Shown here one piece after another: positions 8,633-16,800 of a DNA stretch of 64,000 nt (within the stretch, counting starts at the first letter, position 1; each line of letters opens with the position of its first letter). Location: the NCBI RefSeq assembly GCF_006443095.1, contig NZ_VFWZ01000002.1, forward strand, positions 744,001-808,000, in the 5' to 3' direction. This stretch comes from Aquimarina algicola (lineage in GTDB: Bacteria > Bacteroidota > Bacteroidia > Flavobacteriales > Flavobacteriaceae). The notes under the pieces are model-generated. The model did not search any database, had not been told where the DNA came from, and saw only the letters and a list, made by a program, of their open reading frames with translations. A program made the translations under genes and the position numbers.

Positions 8633-9975
8633 TCACTTATAAATTATTTTTAAAACAATGTATTCGATCAAAAGAAGTTTGGATTAGCTTATTGTTGATT
8701 ATACTCTTGGGCATTATTGGGATTATTATCGGTAATAAGCATCTCGAGAGGCAACAACAAGCCATCGCAGAAGTAAATTCATATCAAGAAGAACATTTTG
8801 ATCGACACGTGTCACTTCATAACGACGACTTGGGCTTATTGCTGTATTATGCGAATTTTGCATACATCAATACTTTAAACCCATTAGCAGGCTTATCAAT
8901 TGGTCAGGCAGACGTTAACCCTACCGTAAAACGGATTACCATCAAAACTTTTGAGGCGCAAAAATTTGATACCGATCTGGTAAATCCTATGAATTTACAA
9001 TCGGGTAACCTTGATCTTTCTTTTGTGATTATCTATCTGTTTCCTTTGCTTATTATTGTTCTTACATTTAATATCGTTTCAGAAGAGACAGAAACAGGCA
9101 CATGGCGATTAGTTGCTATTCAGGCAAAATCCAGGTTAGGATTTATTATTTCTAAACTTTTGGTTCGGCTCGTTTTATTATTCGCGGTACTGATTCTTGT
9201 TTTTTTAATTGCAAAATTTGTACTTCATATCCCTTTTAATGCAAACTTCTTATTAATGATAGGGTTATCCCTGTTATATATTATATTTTGGTTCACTCTT
9301 ACTTTTTTTGTTATTACCTTCAAAAAGTCTTCAGGGTTTAATGCGCTATTACTTTTATCAATTTGGTTGGTATTGATTATTTTATTCCCTGCGGGAATCA
9401 ATGCTTACATTTCGTCAAAATACCCGGTACCAGAAGCTTTGAGTACTGCAATAGCGCAGCGAGATGGATATCATACCAAATGGGATACCGATAAATTAGC
9501 TACGATAGAGAAGTTTTATCAACATTATCCACAGTTTAAAAAATATGGTTACCCTACTGATGGATTTAACTGGTTGTGGTATTATGCCATGCAACAAATG
9601 GGCGATGATGACTCAAAAACCCAGCGAGAGGCACTAGATCAAAAAATCAAATTGAGAGAACAAACCAGTATGCAAATTGCATCTGTGGTTCCTAATATGC
9701 ATTTACAACTTGCTTTTAATCAAATCGCCGGGACCAGCATGGGGCAACAAATAGATTATTTGGAGGCTACTCATGCCTTTCACGAGAAGTTAAGGCTGTT
9801 TTTCTATCCAAAAATATTCGAAGGGAAACATGCTGATACCATCGACTGGGATCAATTTACTCCAGAATATTATGAGATAGAATCAAAAGTACAACCTACA
9901 AAATATCTAGTTCCTCTACTATTGGCTTCGATACTTATGGTTTTGCTTTCTATACCAAAGGCAAGAAAAGTATAA
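8629..9975 (+). CDS. DUF3526-type ABC transporter permease, second copy
   Basis: About 448 residues from the ATG at 8629, which overlaps the preceding stop codon (ATGA). An upstream ATG at 8572 lies inside the previous gene and would add 19 residues that spoil the N-terminal helix, so I reject it. Topology repeats that of the first permease: helix 'WISLLLIILLGIIGIIIG', soluble loop, helices around 145-265, soluble domain (about 270-420), and final helix 'YLVPLLLASILMVLLSIP'. It is the last gene of the operon. Substrate and transport direction are unknown. Confidence 0.8.
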   Translation: MITYKLFLKQCIRSKEVWISLLLIILLGIIGIIIGNKHLERQQQAIAEVNSYQEEHFDRHVSLHNDDLGLLLYYANFAYINTLNPLAGLSIGQADVNPTVKRITIKTFEAQKFDTDLVNPMNLQSGNLDLSFVIIYLFPLLIIVLTFNIVSEETETGTWRLVAIQAKSRLGFIISKLLVRLVLLFAVLILVFLIAKFVLHIPFNANFLLMIGLSLLYIIFWFTLTFFVITFKKSSGFNALLLLSIWLVLIILFPAGINAYISSKYPVPEALSTAIAQRDGYHTKWDTDKLATIEKFYQHYPQFKKYGYPTDGFNWLWYYAMQQMGDDDSKTQREALDQKIKLREQTSMQIASVVPNMHLQLAFNQIAGTSMGQQIDYLEATHAFHEKLRLFFYPKIFEGKHADTIDWDQFTPEYYEIESKVQPTKYLVPLLLASILMVLLSIPKARKV

Positions 9976-10215
9976 AATACACAACAGGTTATTGTAATAT
10001 ACTATGATATCACTTTTTGCATTTTATAATTTTTAACAAATTAAAAGAGTAGGGTAAATACAGAATGATACGTTTTAGTATAAAAGCAATATGATGAAAT
10101 CATTTTTTACTAAAATCTTTAGGTTAAACTTAAAATCTATGATCAAATTTATAAGAGAGCTTCCTGCAGGATCATCAAATGCGATTCATAGATAAAATTG
10201 TAGAACGCTATCAAC

Positions 10216-10509
10216 TTATTTTGCAATAGTTGAAAAAGCAGTTACATGTTTTGCGTGTAACTGTTTTTTGTTTTTATGATCACGATAAAATCCAAATTTA
10301 AAATCTACATTTTTGATATACACAAAACTTGATAGACTGGGATCATATTCTATAGGAGCACCAAAATCTTTCATCATATTGAGAGTACGGTACAATGTTG
10401 GTTTGGATATTTGTAATCTATCTGCAAGTTTATCGGGTGTTCCTGTGGCTTGTAATCTAATTAATTGATCTAGTCTCTTAATAAGTTCTACTTGTTTAAT
10501 AACTATCAT
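10216..10509 (-). CDS. small HTH DNA-binding protein (HTH_11-like)
   Basis: About 97 residues from the internal Met (MIVIKQVELIKRLDQLIRLQ); the upstream Met at 10542 is less likely. Residues 8-55 form a winged-HTH-like unit ('GTPDKLADRLQISKPTLYRTLNMMKDFGAPIEYD') followed by 'SFVYIKNVDFKFGFYR'. It is clearly paralogous to the HTH gene at 23461-23700. Genes of this type in Flavobacteriia often sit beside small cysteine-rich peptide genes; none is evident here. The C-terminal 15 codons pass through a terminator-like hairpin, so the end may be a read-through extension. Confidence 0.65.
   Translation of the reverse strand: MIVIKQVELIKRLDQLIRLQATGTPDKLADRLQISKPTLYRTLNMMKDFGAPIEYDPSLSSFVYIKNVDFKFGFYRDHKNKKQLHAKHVTAFSTIAK
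10234..10269. terminator. strong hairpin with flanking A and T runs
   Basis: CAGTTACA pairs with TGTAACTG around a short loop, with AAAAA before and TTTTTT after. It can serve the plus-strand operon ending at 9975. It also overlaps the 3' end of the minus-strand HTH gene, whose last codons (encoding QLHAKHVTAFSTIAK) run through it. Confidence 0.6.
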
Positions 10510-10579
10510 TAGGTTTCCTTTTTCTTTTTTTGTTTGTAGCAAACCTACTATTAAAAAATTGTTAAAACAATACCTCCAG

Positions 10580-10597
10580 CAGGGGGTTTTTCCCCTG
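10580..10597. repeat. CAGGGG/CCCCTG hairpin
   Basis: A short GC-rich inverted repeat (CAGGGG, T5 loop region, CCCCTG) upstream of the HTH gene. The phrase 'ccagcagggg' recurs near 11092 and a related 'gctagcagggg' near 13126. It is probably a dispersed REP-like unit belonging to the RAYT family present in this locus. Confidence 0.45.
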
Positions 10598-10735
10598 TAG
10601 CAGTGACTTTTAGCTCAAAAGATCAAGTTAATAGACCAACTACACAGATTTTAAAGAAAATAGTCAACTTATATCCTGTATAATTGAGATTTTTATACAA
10701 TTTGGGATATCAAACTTTGATTATTATAGTATTAA

Positions 10736-10984
10736 TTACTCATACATCTTAGATGCATATAATATATCGGCAAAGATTTTCCAATCGATATGTTCAGGGA
10801 TAGGTAATCCCATGTTTTCATAATACCCTTCCATATCATCTACCCATCCATGCATCCCTTCGAGAAAGGTATCTATAGATGAATTTTCCCAAGATTCTTT
10901 TTCTTCTCTAAAGCTTTGTATATACCTATCAAGAAAATTTAAAAAGTCTTCTTTAGTTTTAATGTTATGTATATTTTCATTCAT
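10736..10984 (-). CDS. DUF7660-like small acidic protein
   Basis: 82 residues reading 'IKTKEDFLNFLDRYIQSF', 'ESWENSSIDTFLEGMHGWVD', 'DMEGYYENMGLPIPEHIDWK'. The pattern WEN...FL..M..W..DMEGYY..NG...PE..W..FADIL.ASK.YE matches the DUF7660 family as I remember it. Such proteins are often found in toxin-immunity neighbourhoods. Here it stands at the far end of the RHS locus, on the same strand, so an immunity role for a lost toxin tip is a reasonable inference. Family assignment is by eye. Confidence 0.6.
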   Translation of the reverse strand: MNENIHNIKTKEDFLNFLDRYIQSFREEKESWENSSIDTFLEGMHGWVDDMEGYYENMGLPIPEHIDWKIFADILYASKMYE

Positions 10985-11121
10985 ACTACTTTCTTAACTG
11001 TTAATTTTTTATCATCTCATGGTTAGTGATAGTTTGCAACTGTTGCTATCAGAGTCCAGATTATAAACTCGAACTAGCAACATACTATAGTCCAGCAGGG
11101 GTTAATAGGTATTAGACTAAT

Positions 11122-11460
11122 TCATATTAGTAATTTTTCAGCTTCTTTTGTATCTGGTTGAGTACCTAATTTTAAAATACTAGCCATCACTTCTAACCAA
11201 TGTCCTTTATCATAACTATTATGAAATGAAGCTCCATAAATTGAAGCTGTAGAGGGATAAGAAGGAATAGCTTTTTCTTTTGCGATTTTAGAGAGAATAA
11301 TAGCTAAATTTTCATTATCAAGTTTTATTGATTGAAATTTATCTGGTAAAATACTAACATTACAAAATAATGTCAAACATAAATTTGATAAATCTCTATA
11401 TTGGATATCATTTGGTAGTGATTGATTTAAATAATGATAAAAATCGTTTAAGCTATCCAT
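11122..11460 (-). CDS. hypothetical protein, possible orphan immunity gene
   Basis: 112 residues, not recognised. It is mostly helical, with the features 'LCLTLFCNVSILPDKFQSIK' and 'YGASFHNSYDKGHWLEVMAS'. No signal peptide or membrane helix is seen, so it is probably cytoplasmic. It sits in a series of small minus-strand genes trailing the RHS gene and is bounded upstream by a MITE. That is the layout expected of an immunity gene left behind after toxin-tip exchange. No activity can be named. Confidence 0.5.
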   Translation of the reverse strand: MDSLNDFYHYLNQSLPNDIQYRDLSNLCLTLFCNVSILPDKFQSIKLDNENLAIILSKIAKEKAIPSYPSTASIYGASFHNSYDKGHWLEVMASILKLGTQPDTKEAEKLLI

Positions 11461-11513
11461 TACTTTTTACTTATTATTTTTTAATAAATTATTTTATTTC
11501 ACTACTAACCTTC

Positions 11514-11670
11514 GCTGGCGCAAGTTTGTAACTTGTAACTAATGTAATCATTTTGATAATCCCAATAACATTACATCACTATCAATCATTAAAATAGTAT
11601 GATCGCCATTATAGTTTCTGGCACTACTATATCTCCAATCTGCAGGATTAGTTACAAACTGGCGCTAGCG
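11514..11670. mobile_element. RAYT-derived MITE (truncated 3' copy with inverted ends)
   Basis: Bases 11515-11655 repeat 12493-12633 with only about six differences, so this is a copy of the 3' end of the nearby RAYT element. It is bounded by inverted ends, CTGGCGCAAGTTTGTAAC at about 11515 and GTTACAAACTGGCGCTAGC at 11651-11669. It carries only the last codons of the transposase and must be non-autonomous. Confidence 0.7.
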
Positions 11671-11700
11671 GGGATACCTCATATCCTGCGATTATTTAAA

Positions 11701-12138
11701 TTACTCTATGATCGCTCCTTGATCTGGAAGTAATTCTCCCCTAAGAAAATCAAATGTAAAGCAATTATTATTTCTGTATTTATTCTGTGTTGGTATACCT
11801 CGATCATCTACAGGTAGTGTATTAGAAAATCTAAATTTTGCAGGGTCTAATTTGTTTTCTATAATTATAGATTTATCATTAACAATATCCCATTTAAAAT
11901 TCCCATTATTCCAACAGCCAGCTAAACCATCTCCAATTGAAGCAATACCACTTATGTCTAATTTTATATAATTATCATTAGGAACTGAAGAATGTTTCCC
12001 ATCTATTATATATCTTATCTTACCAATATCTTTTACCGTTATACAATTTTTTTTATCTAATGAATAAATATGATAAGTATCTTTCTTACAATTAGTAAAA
12101 AATAATATTATTAGTAATGATGTTAAAAACAATTTCAT
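11701..12138 (-). CDS. lipoprotein, candidate immunity protein for the adjacent tip remnant
   Basis: 145 residues with a clear lipobox (SLLIILFFTNC, Cys 17), so it is a membrane-anchored periplasmic lipoprotein. The mature part is beta-rich with a conserved-looking GCWNNGNFKWD segment; no family recognised. It starts 23 bases downstream of the orphan RHS tip fragment (12162-12488) on the same strand, the usual place for the cognate immunity gene. A lipoprotein immunity protein would imply a toxin active in the periplasm or at the envelope, which is inference. Confidence 0.6.
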   Translation of the reverse strand: MKLFLTSLLIILFFTNCKKDTYHIYSLDKKNCITVKDIGKIRYIIDGKHSSVPNDNYIKLDISGIASIGDGLAGCWNNGNFKWDIVNDKSIIIENKLDPAKFRFSNTLPVDDRGIPTQNKYRNNNCFTFDFLRGELLPDQGAIIE

Positions 12139-12161
12139 TTTTAATCTTTTAATATTTGTAA

Positions 12162-12488
12162 TTAATATTCTCCAAATCTTTGTACGGTATTATTAGAAGG
12201 TAATCCGATTCCTTCACTAGCGTTTAATGCTTTACCTATTTGAAAACCTAATTTTTGAGCTAAAACACTTGGAGTTCCTTCTCCTATAGCATATGGAGCA
12301 ACTAACCAAGAAGCACTTCTGTTTTGGAACGTTTCTAGTCCATCAAACCCTACTCTTGTCATACTCCAAGATAAACCTTTTCTTGCGGCAACAATACCAG
12401 CAGCTTCATTACCAAAGTCTCTAGCGGAGCCTATCTTTCCATTACTAGCTTTACTTCCTCTATATCTATGTTGTATAGGAGTTTGACC
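12162..12488 (-). pseudogene. orphan RHS-type toxin tip (C-terminal fragment)
   Basis: An open frame without a proper start runs from about 12488 to 12162. It reads 'GQTPIQHRYRGSKASNGKIG', 'SARDFGNEAAGIVAARKGLS', 'WSMTRVGFDGLETFQNRSAS' and 'VLAQKLGFQIGKALNASEGI'. The ARDxGNxAAGxxAxRxGLSW phrase is typical of the variable tips that follow an RHS core. The RHS body is missing and the 5' edge coincides with the end of the RAYT element. I interpret it as a displaced tip cassette, a recombination reservoir, with its immunity lipoprotein directly downstream. A Met at 12362 would give only 66 residues and is not a real start. Confidence 0.65.
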
Positions 12489-12491
12489 CTA

Positions 12492-13129
12492 GCTAGCGCA
12501 AGTTTGTAACTTGTGACTAATGTAATCATTTTGATAATCCCAATAACATTACATCACTATCAATCATTAAAATAGTATGGTCGCCATTATAGTTTCTGGC
12601 ACTACTATATTTCCAATCTGTAGGATCAACTACAAAACCAGACTCAACCGGATTGTTATGAATATACTCTATCTTTTGTTGAATAACCTTATCTGTCCAT
12701 AATCCAATAGGTTTGTTGTGATGTTGCCAAAATTGATATGTACTTACATTACTTTTTGCTGTTCCTGCTTTTTTAAACATCCAAAGCAACCATTCTTTTC
12801 TACTTTCTTGAGGATTATTCTGGATTGTATGTAGCATTTTCATGACTAGGCATAAAACAATATACATATACTTCCATTCCTTTATATTTTCTGCAATACT
12901 CAATACTGTTTGCCAAAATTGACAGATATTTTTCTCTTATAAAAAACATCAATCCAATACACAGTAGCAAAGCTTACAAAGTATAACCCTTGCTTGTTAT
13001 AAAATTTATATTCTCTACTCATCCACGCAAAATATAAAATACCAGTCTCAAAAAATGAAACCGGTATTTTTATTGGTACTGATATTATTTCTTATGTTGA
13101 TATAGCACCAGTTGAAAACTGGCGCTAGC
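12492..13129. mobile_element. RAYT (REP-associated tyrosine transposase) element
   Basis: The element is delimited by related inverted ends, GCTAGCGCAAGTTTGTAAC at 12492 and GTTGAAAACTGGCGCTAGC at 13111-13129. It contains a decayed Y1 transposase gene. It lies between an RHS tip remnant and a truncated XRE gene, both apparently cut at its edges. The same ends bound the MITE at 11514-11670. Confidence 0.65.
12526..13022 (-). pseudogene. decayed REP-associated tyrosine transposase
   Basis: Read from the ATG at 13022 the frame gives 'MSREYKFYNKQGLYFVSFAT' then 'VYWIDVFYKRK', the standard RAYT N-terminus, and soon meets a stop. The middle region is in other frames ('MEVYVYCFMPSHENATYN'), with the PSHVHLI catalytic segment largely deleted. 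The C-terminus is intact: 'KKAGTAKSNVSTYQFWQHH', 'IEYIHNNPVESGFV', 'DWKYSSARNY'. The histidine hydrophobe histidine motif is lost, so the enzyme cannot be active. The open C-terminal part alone spans 12526-12903. Confidence 0.75.
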
Positions 13130-13381
13130 AGGGGAGCAGTAATTGGTAGGTATGAACGGCAAGAGATTACACCTTCTGTAGAGATTGCAAATAAAATTGC
13201 TAAAGCTCTTGAGGTATCACTGGATTATCTGGTCGGTAACGCTTCTACGGTAGTAAAAGACAAAAAGATTTTAGAACGCATCGAAGCTATTGCCGATATG
13301 CCCGCAGATAACCAAAACCAGATCTTTAATGTGATTGACGCACTAATACGTGACTATAACGCTAAAAAAGCATATTCTTAA
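13130..13381 (+). pseudogene. 5'-truncated XRE-family HTH regulator
   Basis: From about 13130 the plus strand encodes 'GAVIGRYERQEITPSVEIAN', 'KIAKALEVSLDYLVG' and a C-terminal helix 'DKKILERIEAIADMPADNQN'. This is the second half of an XRE/Cro HTH domain plus the usual tail. The first helices are absent, and the frame continues upstream only into the RAYT end (13111-13129), which would supply a meaningless KTGAS start. I conclude that the RAYT element removed the 5' end. A short fused product from a TTG at 13112 is possible but unlikely. Confidence 0.7.
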
Positions 13382-13388
13382 AACATAA

Positions 13389-13418
13389 AAAAAACCACCC
13401 CTAAGAGTGGTTCTGTTT
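13389..13418. terminator. terminator between convergent genes
   Basis: AACCAC and GTGGTT form the core of a stem around a short loop, with an A-run on the left and a T-rich right side. It sits between the XRE remnant (plus) and the candidate immunity gene (minus), as expected for a shared bidirectional terminator. Confidence 0.65.
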
Positions 13419-13437
13419 ATTTCGATTAAGTTTTTTA

Positions 13438-13842
13438 TCATTTATAGATATAATCTCGATTACTAGGCTTTTCTAACCATAAGATCGTATTCCAAAGGGA
13501 TTTCATTGTTGATTTATTTTTTAGCCATATTCTATCATTATCAATCGTAATGTATCTATAACTAGCAAAAATTTTCCCTTTCTTCAATGCGTTATCGTGT
13601 AGAATATCTGAAAAATCACTTAGTGTAACTTTTCCTTTATTCCCATTTAATGAAGAATAAAAGACATGTTCTTCTCCCAAAATAGTATACAAATCATCAT
13701 TTTTTTGAATCCCTAGTAATACCTTTTTACCTTCATTTCTTAAATTACTTATGGTTTTTGAAGATTCATCTACAAAATGATTCCCAGCATATTTTTCTAA
13801 ATTATTAAGTTTAATTCTTTCTTTCAAATAATTTGATTTCAT
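13438..13842 (-). CDS. candidate immunity protein for the RHS toxin
   Basis: 134 residues, not recognised. No signal peptide or membrane helix; mixed alpha/beta with a C-terminal 'NDRIWLKNKSTMKSLWNTIL' segment. Its ATG is the base immediately after the RHS stop codon (13842/13843), so it is cotranscribed and probably translationally coupled. Position directly behind a polymorphic toxin tip makes it the cognate immunity gene by layout. A cytoplasmic immunity protein suggests that the toxin acts in the cytoplasm. Function is inferred from position only. Confidence 0.6.
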   Translation of the reverse strand: MKSNYLKERIKLNNLEKYAGNHFVDESSKTISNLRNEGKKVLLGIQKNDDLYTILGEEHVFYSSLNGNKGKVTLSDFSDILHDNALKKGKIFASYRYITIDNDRIWLKNKSTMKSLWNTILWLEKPSNRDYIYK

Positions 13843-16800
13843 TTACTTTAGGGGTTTCGTTAAAATATATCTATTACCAGTAATCCATGCACGCCATCCA
13901 CTTTGAATATTGTATCCCATGAATCCTTGTCCCGATTGTATCCTTTTATTTAAAGCATTTACTATAACTTTATCTACAGAAATACCAGAGGAAACTCTCA
14001 TACTAGAAGCTCCGTTAGCTTTAAAAGCTTCTTCTACTAATTTAATGTCTCCTGGTTTAAAATTTTTCAAAAATCCAATGTTAATATGGGCTACTCCATT
14101 TTTTATCTTGGCAAAAGCAGTTAAATTTCCTAATCTTTTAAAAGCTGCAGCGGCTTCATTACTAAACTTTACTGCTCCTTGAGCAACATTCACCCCTTTA
14201 GCTATATTCTTTGCTCTAACGAATCTGACAACCCAAGCACCTCCTTGTAATACTTTGACTGCTGCCCATTCTCCAGAGTAAAATAGGACAACCTCACCTA
14301 CAGCAGTATTTCTTTGTTTTTCAGCTTCGGCAAAATCTGATTCAGTTGGATTCATTGGATCCCCACTATTTTCAAGAGCTACACGACTTGCTCCACCATT
14401 GCGATATGCTTGAGCATAAAAGGAACCAGCATCAGCCATAGAGGTTGGCTTCTTTTTCTTCTTCGGGTCAGTTCCGTCAGAATCACTATATTGATTTCTT
14501 AAATTAAGGAATGCAACTTTAGCATCTTCACCAGTATATGTAGTTCCATTTTCAGTTTGTTCAACACTTGCTCCACTTGGATCTGCCCAGAAAACAGGGT
14601 TATTATCAAAACCATTATAGGTTGACTGTGATACATGATCTACTGGATCAATAGCTGTCCATCTTGCAATAGCAGGATCATATGAACGTAATGGCATTTC
14701 GTATAGATCAAGCCCTAAAACTTCCTCATGTTCTATACCATTAAACTTAAATTTCTGTGCAGAGCTATTTCCATAGGAACTCACGATATTATTGTATCCT
14801 TTGTGTTTAAGCCCAAAAGGATAATAGTTATTCTCTTCTATGAGCTCTACATCTCCCGTATCATTTTTAGTATAACTCAGTCTGGTGTTTCCTAAATGAT
14901 CCACATAATTATATACATATCGATATCCTGTACCATTTGGTGTCGCATACCCTTCTGGTGTAGGCATATATTGTAATGTTCCATTCTTGTACACATACCC
15001 AGATGCATACTCGGTATTTGTTAAAGAACTTCCCTCAGTCACTATTTTCTTTTGTTTCGCTCCTGTGGCGTCGTAAATATAACTAATATTTCCTGTTCCT
15101 TGTGTATTACTGATCGAAACTGTCTCTGGTAAATTCAAATGATTATAGGTAATCCCTGTAATCCCTTTGTTACGGTCTAGGATCATATTCCCATTAGCAT
15201 CATACTCAAAATCATCATTGGTATTGTTACCATCCTTAAAACCGTAGGTTTTATTTCCTGTATCGGTTACTCCTCTTAGTTTATTTCCTGCATCATAGGT
15301 ATAGGATAATATATCCATCGCTCCAAAAGCAGTAGCACCTATATTGGTATGTCCTGCTCTGGATAAAGATAAAATGTTCCCCATTTGATCATAGATTACA
15401 CCTGTAAGGTCGTAATTCCCACTAGTACTAGTTGCACTAACAATACGGCTTAAGGCATCGTAGGTATAGTCATAACTTCTCAGTACATTGTCATTTGCCG
15501 TTTGCCATGTGGTTTTAGAGATATTTCCGTTGTATAATGGATTTGCACCTTGATGATATCCTAAAGTAAAGTCAAACAGGTCATTGTCATTTTTGGTATC
15601 ACTGTTGATCTTTTGCAGCCATCCCCGTACATTATAGGTGTAATCCACTTCCTGTAATCCACCACCTACTTGTTTACTCACTAGTTGCCCTAAAGCATCA
15701 TAGGTATTGCTTACGATCTGCTCTGTCGTTCCATTATTAATGGTCTGGCTTTGAGTAAGCAGTCTGCCCATATGATCATAGGTAAAGGTATCTACTGTTA
15801 CAATAGGAGCATTGCTACCTTTGGTATGGGTGGTTCTGCTTTCTTCTACTTTTCCTACAAAATCCAACTTGCTCTCTACAATATCGGTAGTGTTTAAATA
15901 CTCATTTTTACTAGCTACATAAGTTGGTCTGGCTTTGCCATCATACCAGGTGATTGTAGTAATCCACTGATCTGTACCCAACACTTTTACTTTGCTTCCT
16001 GTAGCTAAAGATTTCGTACGATCTGTAACAGCTTGTCCGTATACCGTAGTTGGTACAGTCAATCCTACGACATCAAAATCATACCCATCGTAGTAATTGA
16101 TCGTTAGTGTTTCACCACTAGTTACTTTTGGATAGCCTCCATCATCATAGCGGATGCCCGTAGTGGTTTTTGTGACCCATAATTGATTGGTATAGGCTGT
16201 GGCTTCGTCTTGTATGATCTTTCGATCTCTGTTATCGGTAAGTTTCCCTGTATAGGCAACCCTACCAAAGGCATCATATTTCGTATACAGCCAAGCATCT
16301 TGTGCTTTTAGTAAAGCATCTTGTGTTAAGATCGGTTGGTCAAGTTTGTTATACACAATATACTCCCATCCCTTACCAGGAATTTTCTTTTCGATCAGAC
16401 GGTTTCTGTAATCATACTTATACTGGTAAGCAAGTTCATTTAACTCTTCAGTATCAACCCCGTTACTTGTATCTACCTTAGGTGGTAGTACGTATGAGAG
16501 ATTCCCATACCTGTCATATACATAATAAGTATCATGAGGGATGTTCTTATTATAGGTGCGTTTTAATACCACTCTGCCTAACTTGTCTGTATATTCTCTA
16601 GTGGTATGATCATAAGGGTGTGTTTGTCCCTCTTGCCAGTTCTCGTCCTTGGTAATGGTCACCATTAATTCTCCTGCTCCATACACTCTGGAGTGTTCTA
16701 ATATTGGAGCTTCGGTATTTGCTGCTGTTGGAAAACCTACCATAAAACAAACAATCCCTTCTGCCGTAGTATTCGCTTTCCAATCAAACTTAATGGTATG

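Noticed and set aside
12526..12903. 125-codon ORF as a complete transposase
   Set aside because: Its first ~25 residues are off-frame relative to the real RAYT N-terminus and the HUH motif is missing; it is only the intact C-terminal part of a pseudogene.
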